DNA from: Porphyromonadaceae bacterium UBA4259
Lineage (GTDB): Bacteria; Bacteroidota; Bacteroidia; Bacteroidales; Muribaculaceae
DNA: 18,271 bases
NCBI GenBank assembly: GCA_002396125.1
Contig: DGWL01000093.1
Span: 1-18,271 of the forward strand
Reading direction: 5' to 3'
Positions 14,905 to 18,271 of the stretch are shown piece after piece. The notes under the pieces were generated by a model. That model was not told where the DNA came from. It worked only from the letters and a program-made list of their open reading frames with translations, and made no database searches. The first letter of the stretch is position 1. The number at the start of each line of letters is the position of its first letter. Both the position numbers and the translations under genes were made by a program.

Positions 14905-16425
14905 TTATTCCTTCACTCCCATCTGCTTCTTGTAATCGGCCAGGGGCGGCAAGTCCATAGCTTTGCGCCACTGGTCAACTTGCGCGGGGTCAAGGAGTTG
15001 ATAAATAACACGCTCGCCCTTGTCGTTCTCCACGATTTGTGAACCATACTTCTGTGGCCGACCCTCATGCAAGGCAATGCGGTCGTCCATCATAGCCACC
15101 TGCGAGCGCGCCAAGTCGCCACGCTCCATAGCGTCGACAAAGAGAGGGAAATATTTTTTCTGCATCTCAACAGGCGCGTGCTGGATTACAAGCCAATAGA
15201 CAGCCGACGCGTCGCCCAACTTGTCGCGCCCCACAAAACCTCGCGTGTCGAGAATTTCGCTAATGGCACACAGGTTTATGCTGTCGACACGCTGCATTTG
15301 GGCTATAAGTGAATCAACAAGTGCCTGGTTGCGAGGGTGGGCATTGTAGGCGGCGAGGAACTCATGACGCACATCCTGGTCGCTGCGCCCAATCTCTTGC
15401 AGCCTGCGACGCAAGGGCATGTCGAACGCGGCCTGGGCGCGGTCGCGCCTGGCAATAATGGTGTCGCAATAGGTTTTCCACCTCACGTCGCTGTGCAGGT
15501 TTTCAAGGTCGCTGTCGCCGTTGGGGTCGTCGACCCACCAGTTGCTGTCGCTGCCGAGCCTCATGTTCAATCGCTCGAAAGCAACATCGCTGAGTCCTGC
15601 CATTGCAGCCGCACAGGCGCCGTTGTAGAGATGTGTGCCCTGAATCTTAGTCTTCATCCCGAAGGCGTTTCCAAACGCGTTACTGGCACCCACATAGTCT
15701 CCTCGCATGAAGCATGAGTCGGCGCGCATGATGTAATCGTCATAACTCATGACTTGAACCTCGGTCATCTGGGCGTCAATCGACTTGTCCATGAGCGATT
15801 CAAGCATGGTTCCTGTGGACTGAATGTTGCACTCACAGGTTATGTCGAATTGAATGTTACGCACCAGTAGCGAGCTCTTGCTCTCGCTCTGCAGCACATA
15901 CACAATGGCATAGTGCCGGTTATTCCTTATCAGCCGGTCAACGACAATGATTTGGTGTTTCGACTTGTTGATGATGAGGTTGCGCCACAATTCATCATGT
16001 GGCTGCCTGAGGCTCTGAACAGGGTTGGCCTGGACGGTGAGGATTGCGCCATCGGCACGGCGCACATAGTCGGGCTCCCACGCGCTAGTGGCACTGGTCG
16101 ATAAAATCAAGTATTGATCGGCAAGAATTGCCTCTACTGAATCTATTTTTAAGGGAATCTGCTTGAGGACATCGGTAAAATACTTGGCACATTTCGGGTC
16201 GTAGGCATCAAAGTCCTCTTGGCTGGTGATAAAGTGCAGGTCATATTCACCGTTGCCGGCGTTGGCCAGGATGCCATTGCCGCCAAAGTTGACTGCCAGA
16301 TTGCTGCTTATCACCATGTTGCCCACCAAGTCCCAATTGCCCGAAGTGCCAAAGGGCGGCACGTGATAACTGCCGCAGCTTGCAAGTCCAAAGCTTGCCA
16401 ACAGGAGATATAGAAATTTTCTCAT
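14905..16425 (-). CDS. Lipoprotein with TPR-like and DUF6624-like regions
   Basis: Seen in 506 aa: MRKFLYLLLASFGLASC is a lipoprotein signal peptide with lipobox LASC and lipidated Cys17, so the mature protein is anchored in a membrane, in Bacteroidales often the outer one. Residues about 22-225 form a domain I cannot name. About 228-322 look like TPR helices (ADSCFMRGDY, YNGACAAAMAG, then DLENLHSDVRWK). About 336-495 match the DUF6624 pattern from memory: SDQDVR, LVIQHAP (412-418), DDRIALHEG (447-455) and QKYGSQ (458-463). Inferred: a scaffold or sensor with an unassigned C-terminal domain; DUF6624 has no known activity that I can state. It diverges from the MATE gene, with its own promoter at 16519-16550, and converges on the FN3 gene at a shared terminator. 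No evidence ties it to the NRPS. Confidence 0.92.
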   Translation of the reverse strand: MRKFLYLLLASFGLASCGSYHVPPFGTSGNWDLVGNMVISSNLAVNFGGNGILANAGNGEYDLHFITSQEDFDAYDPKCAKYFTDVLKQIPLKIDSVEAILADQYLILSTSATSAWEPDYVRRADGAILTVQANPVQSLRQPHDELWRNLIINKSKHQIIVVDRLIRNNRHYAIVYVLQSESKSSLLVRNIQFDITCECNIQSTGTMLESLMDKSIDAQMTEVQVMSYDDYIMRADSCFMRGDYVGASNAFGNAFGMKTKIQGTHLYNGACAAAMAGLSDVAFERLNMRLGSDSNWWVDDPNGDSDLENLHSDVRWKTYCDTIIARRDRAQAAFDMPLRRRLQEIGRSDQDVRHEFLAAYNAHPRNQALVDSLIAQMQRVDSINLCAISEILDTRGFVGRDKLGDASAVYWLVIQHAPVEMQKKYFPLFVDAMERGDLARSQVAMMDDRIALHEGRPQKYGSQIVENDKGERVIYQLLDPAQVDQWRKAMDLPPLADYKKQMGVKE

Positions 16426-16518
16426 AGTCTTCTTGTTTTGTAGTGTTGACTACTTTACCTGAACAGGAATAAGAATCTTTTTTGTTTCATTTTCCGGAAA
16501 TCGATGTTTCCACCGACG

Positions 16519-16550
16519 CAAATATAGATTATTTTTTTTTAATATCACAA
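16519..16550 (-). promoter_or_regulatory. Promoter of the lipoprotein gene
   Basis: On the minus strand TATATTTG (16526-16519) fits TAnnTTTG exactly, with TTG (16550-16548) 21 nt upstream as the -33 element. Transcription would begin near 16512, leaving a leader of about 87 nt before the ATG at 16425. Confidence 0.7.
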
Positions 16551-16596
16551 GTGAACATTTCCTTTTTATTATAATTATAGAATTTCATTTACAGGA

Positions 16597-16628
16597 TTTG
16601 TATAATTTTTGGAATTATTCTACATTTG
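16597..16628 (+). promoter_or_regulatory. Promoter of the MATE transporter gene
   Basis: TTTG (16597-16600), a 20-nt spacer and TACATTTG (16621-16628) match the Bacteroidetes primary-sigma consensus TTTG-N19-21-TAnnTTTG at every defined base. The start would fall near 16635, about 30 nt before the ATG at 16666. No Shine-Dalgarno motif follows, as is usual in this phylum. Confidence 0.85.
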
Positions 16629-16665
16629 TAGTCTTTGAGACTGTTTTTAGAGAATAATTTTAATC

Positions 16666-18003
16666 ATGAATGATAAAAGCATACACCAGCAATTCTATAA
16701 CTACCTGTGGGCTTACATACTGGTGGCCCTCTCGGGGTGCCTGGGAAATGTGGTCGACGGCATCATCGTGGGCAACCTTATCAGTGCCGACGGCGTGAGT
16801 GCCATCAACCTGTCGAAACCTATCAACCAGTTCATCTTCACCCTGCACCTGCTCATCAACGCCGGTGCCGGCATGCTTGTGGCCTACGCCCTGGGCAAGA
16901 ATGACATTGCCAAAGCGCGTTGTTTTTTCACTCGCGCTCTCACGCTAAGCACGGGCATCGGCTTGCTGCTCACCATCTTTGGCGGGCTCATCTTCCCTGA
17001 TGAGGTGGCACGCATGCTGTGCAGCAATGAGCACATCCTGCCACTGGCCGAGGACTACATGCAGGTGCTTCTCATTGGCAATCCCGCTTTCATAGCCATG
17101 TGGGGACTCTCAACAATGGTGGGAGTGAACGGCAGCCCCAAGCTGGTGTCGCTGGCGGTGATAGTGGACAATGCTCTCAACCTGTTGCTCGACATTGTGT
17201 TTATCCAGGTTTTTGATTGGGGAATCACCGGCTCCAGCGCGGCGACTGTGGTGGGTCATCTTGTGGGAATAGCAATCCTGCTCACCCACTGGCTTAAGCC
17301 CGAGAACCGCAGGCTCAAGCTGCAGTTTGGCGGCGGCAACCTGCTGGGCTCCTGGAAGCGCATCGTATCACAGGGGGCGCCACTGGCCCTGGCAAGCATC
17401 TGCCTCACGCTGCTCTTGCTCAGCGCCAACACAATCGTGCTCTCCACCACGGGCCGCACAGGCATCTTCGTCTTTGCTTTGTGCATGAACCTGCTGCAGG
17501 TCTACAACCTTTTCCTCTCGGGAACATGTCAAACTCTCCAGTCGCTCGGCGCCATTCAGGTGGGCAAGAGCGACGAGGATGGACTCAAAGCCGTTATCAA
17601 CAAGGGATTCCGCTTCATTACCGCGGCAATGGTAGTCACCTGCCTCGTGGTGTGGATTTACCCCGAGGGCATAGCGCGCCTCTTTGGCGGCAAAGACCCA
17701 GCGATGCTCGAGCAGAGCAATCATGCCCTGCGCGTCTTTGCCCTTAGCTTCATCCCATTCTGCTACATCTATGTGCTGATGATTGTCTACAAGCTCTACA
17801 GCCACCACCGCATGGCGCTGTTCATCTCACTGGCATTGTCGCTCACAGTGATTCCCGTGCTGTGGGTAGTTGCACGCACTGCTCCGCAAGCCATCTGGTA
17901 CAGTTATCTCATTGCCTATGCAATTGAGGCGATTACAATCTATATCTTGCACAAGCTAAACCACATTGAGTTCAAGCTCAATCACAGACGGGCCGCACAC
18001 TAA
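16666..18003 (+). CDS. MATE-family multidrug/toxin efflux transporter
   Basis: Seen: 445 aa, the usual length for MATE proteins, strongly hydrophobic and with two similar halves consistent with 12 membrane segments. Family-like features include DGIIVGNLIS (31-40) in the first segment, GVNGSPK (153-159), the following helix with DNALNLLLDIVF (168-179), and GITGSSAATV (186-195). Known role: inner-membrane antiporters exporting drugs, dyes or metabolites in exchange for Na+ or H+; the substrate cannot be read from sequence. It has its own consensus promoter (16597-16628) and diverges from the lipoprotein gene. The final residues RRAAH and the stop lie inside a direct-repeat copy (17995-18029), so the C-terminus may have been altered by a repeat insertion. 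Export of the NRPS product is conceivable, but the gene is 4.5 kb away and separately expressed. Confidence 0.95.
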   Translation: MNDKSIHQQFYNYLWAYILVALSGCLGNVVDGIIVGNLISADGVSAINLSKPINQFIFTLHLLINAGAGMLVAYALGKNDIAKARCFFTRALTLSTGIGLLLTIFGGLIFPDEVARMLCSNEHILPLAEDYMQVLLIGNPAFIAMWGLSTMVGVNGSPKLVSLAVIVDNALNLLLDIVFIQVFDWGITGSSAATVVGHLVGIAILLTHWLKPENRRLKLQFGGGNLLGSWKRIVSQGAPLALASICLTLLLLSANTIVLSTTGRTGIFVFALCMNLLQVYNLFLSGTCQTLQSLGAIQVGKSDEDGLKAVINKGFRFITAAMVVTCLVVWIYPEGIARLFGGKDPAMLEQSNHALRVFALSFIPFCYIYVLMIVYKLYSHHRMALFISLALSLTVIPVLWVVARTAPQAIWYSYLIAYAIEAITIYILHKLNHIEFKLNHRRAAH

Positions 18004-18260
18004 TTTCGCTAATTTCAACTAACTCGGCTCGCTGGCGCGAGAAATTATAACGCGCACTGAAGTGCGCTTAAAATTAATTTTTAAAAATAATTTTAGCGAA
18101 GCTTGCTGAGCTTCAACCTTTAGCTCGAGGGAGTGAGCAGCATAAGTCGTGCCGTAGGCACGGTGTGCGATCAGAGAACCTCCCTCAATTTCCGCCCACC
18201 GGGCGGCAACCTTTCCAACTTCAGGGCACACTAATTTCACTAATTGCAACTAATTCGCCT
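17995..18260. repeat. Hairpin-rich cassette bounded by 35-bp direct repeats
   Basis: GCACACTAATTTC begins both 17995-18029 and 18226-18260; the 35-bp copies agree at 31 positions, 231 bp apart. Between them are four short perfect hairpins: GCGCAC/GTGCGC (18052-18067), GAAGCT/AGCTTC (18098-18114), CGTGCC/GGCACG (18148-18162) and CCGCCC/GGGCGG (18192-18206). An AT-rich stretch follows the first hairpin, which could terminate the MATE transcript. There is no transposase and no convincing gene; a minus-strand reading frame (18019-18249) appears to be only the repeat translated. This accounts for everything after the MATE gene except the last 11 bases. Confidence 0.75.
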
Positions 18261-18271
18261 GGGATTTTTTA

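Noticed and set aside
18019..18249. 76-aa minus-strand reading frame at the right end
   Set aside because: It lies wholly within the direct-repeat cassette, reads through all four hairpins, and is best explained as translated repeat DNA.

Overview
The window reads as a piece of a Bacteroidales chromosome, probably a gut-associated lineage near Prevotellaceae or Muribaculaceae. Three things point there: promoters of the Bacteroidetes form TTTG-N19-21-TAnnTTTG (16597-16628 is a perfect match), starts preceded by AT-rich sequence rather than a Shine-Dalgarno motif, and two large secreted proteins ending in short type IX secretion (T9SS)-like C-terminal tails. The genus is inferred from these general features, not proven.

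Layout from left to right. 42-3797 (minus): a 1228-aa secreted surface protein of unknown function with its own intrinsic terminator. 3798-4622: an 825-bp divergent intergenic region with a minus-strand promoter, a long structured leader, a 17-bp direct repeat that turns into a strong hairpin, and a 7-copy 8-bp tandem repeat. 4623-12185 (plus): a two-gene operon of a 100-aa STAS-domain protein (anti-sigma-factor antagonist type) and a 2415-aa nonribosomal peptide synthetase (NRPS) with order C-A-T-C-A-T-R. It is followed at once by a 58-bp imperfect inverted repeat. 12286-14679 (plus): a 797-aa secreted adhesin-like protein with fibronectin type III (FN3) modules and an inserted choice-of-anchor/cleaved-adhesin-like module. 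14695-14880: several hairpins, including a perfect 15-bp bidirectional terminator. 14905-16425 (minus): a lipoprotein with TPR-like and DUF6624-like regions. 16666-18003 (plus): a MATE-family transporter, divergent from the lipoprotein gene, with recognisable promoters facing both ways. 17995-18260: a hairpin-rich repeat cassette bounded by 35-bp imperfect direct repeats, the first of which overlaps the MATE stop codon.

The centre of interest is the STAS-NRPS pair. The terminal thioester reductase and the two complete modules predict release of a dipeptide aldehyde, which could cyclise and oxidise to a pyrazinone. The condensation domain at the very N-terminus leaves room for an N-acyl cap. 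The 12-bp gap to the STAS gene suggests that synthesis is tied to a partner-switching (kinase/antagonist) signal, but no anti-sigma kinase, phosphatase or sigma factor is visible here. No phosphopantetheinyl transferase, MbtH protein or thioesterase gene is visible either, so loading would rely on an enzyme encoded elsewhere. The MATE exporter is a possible but unproven export partner, since two other genes separate it from the NRPS.
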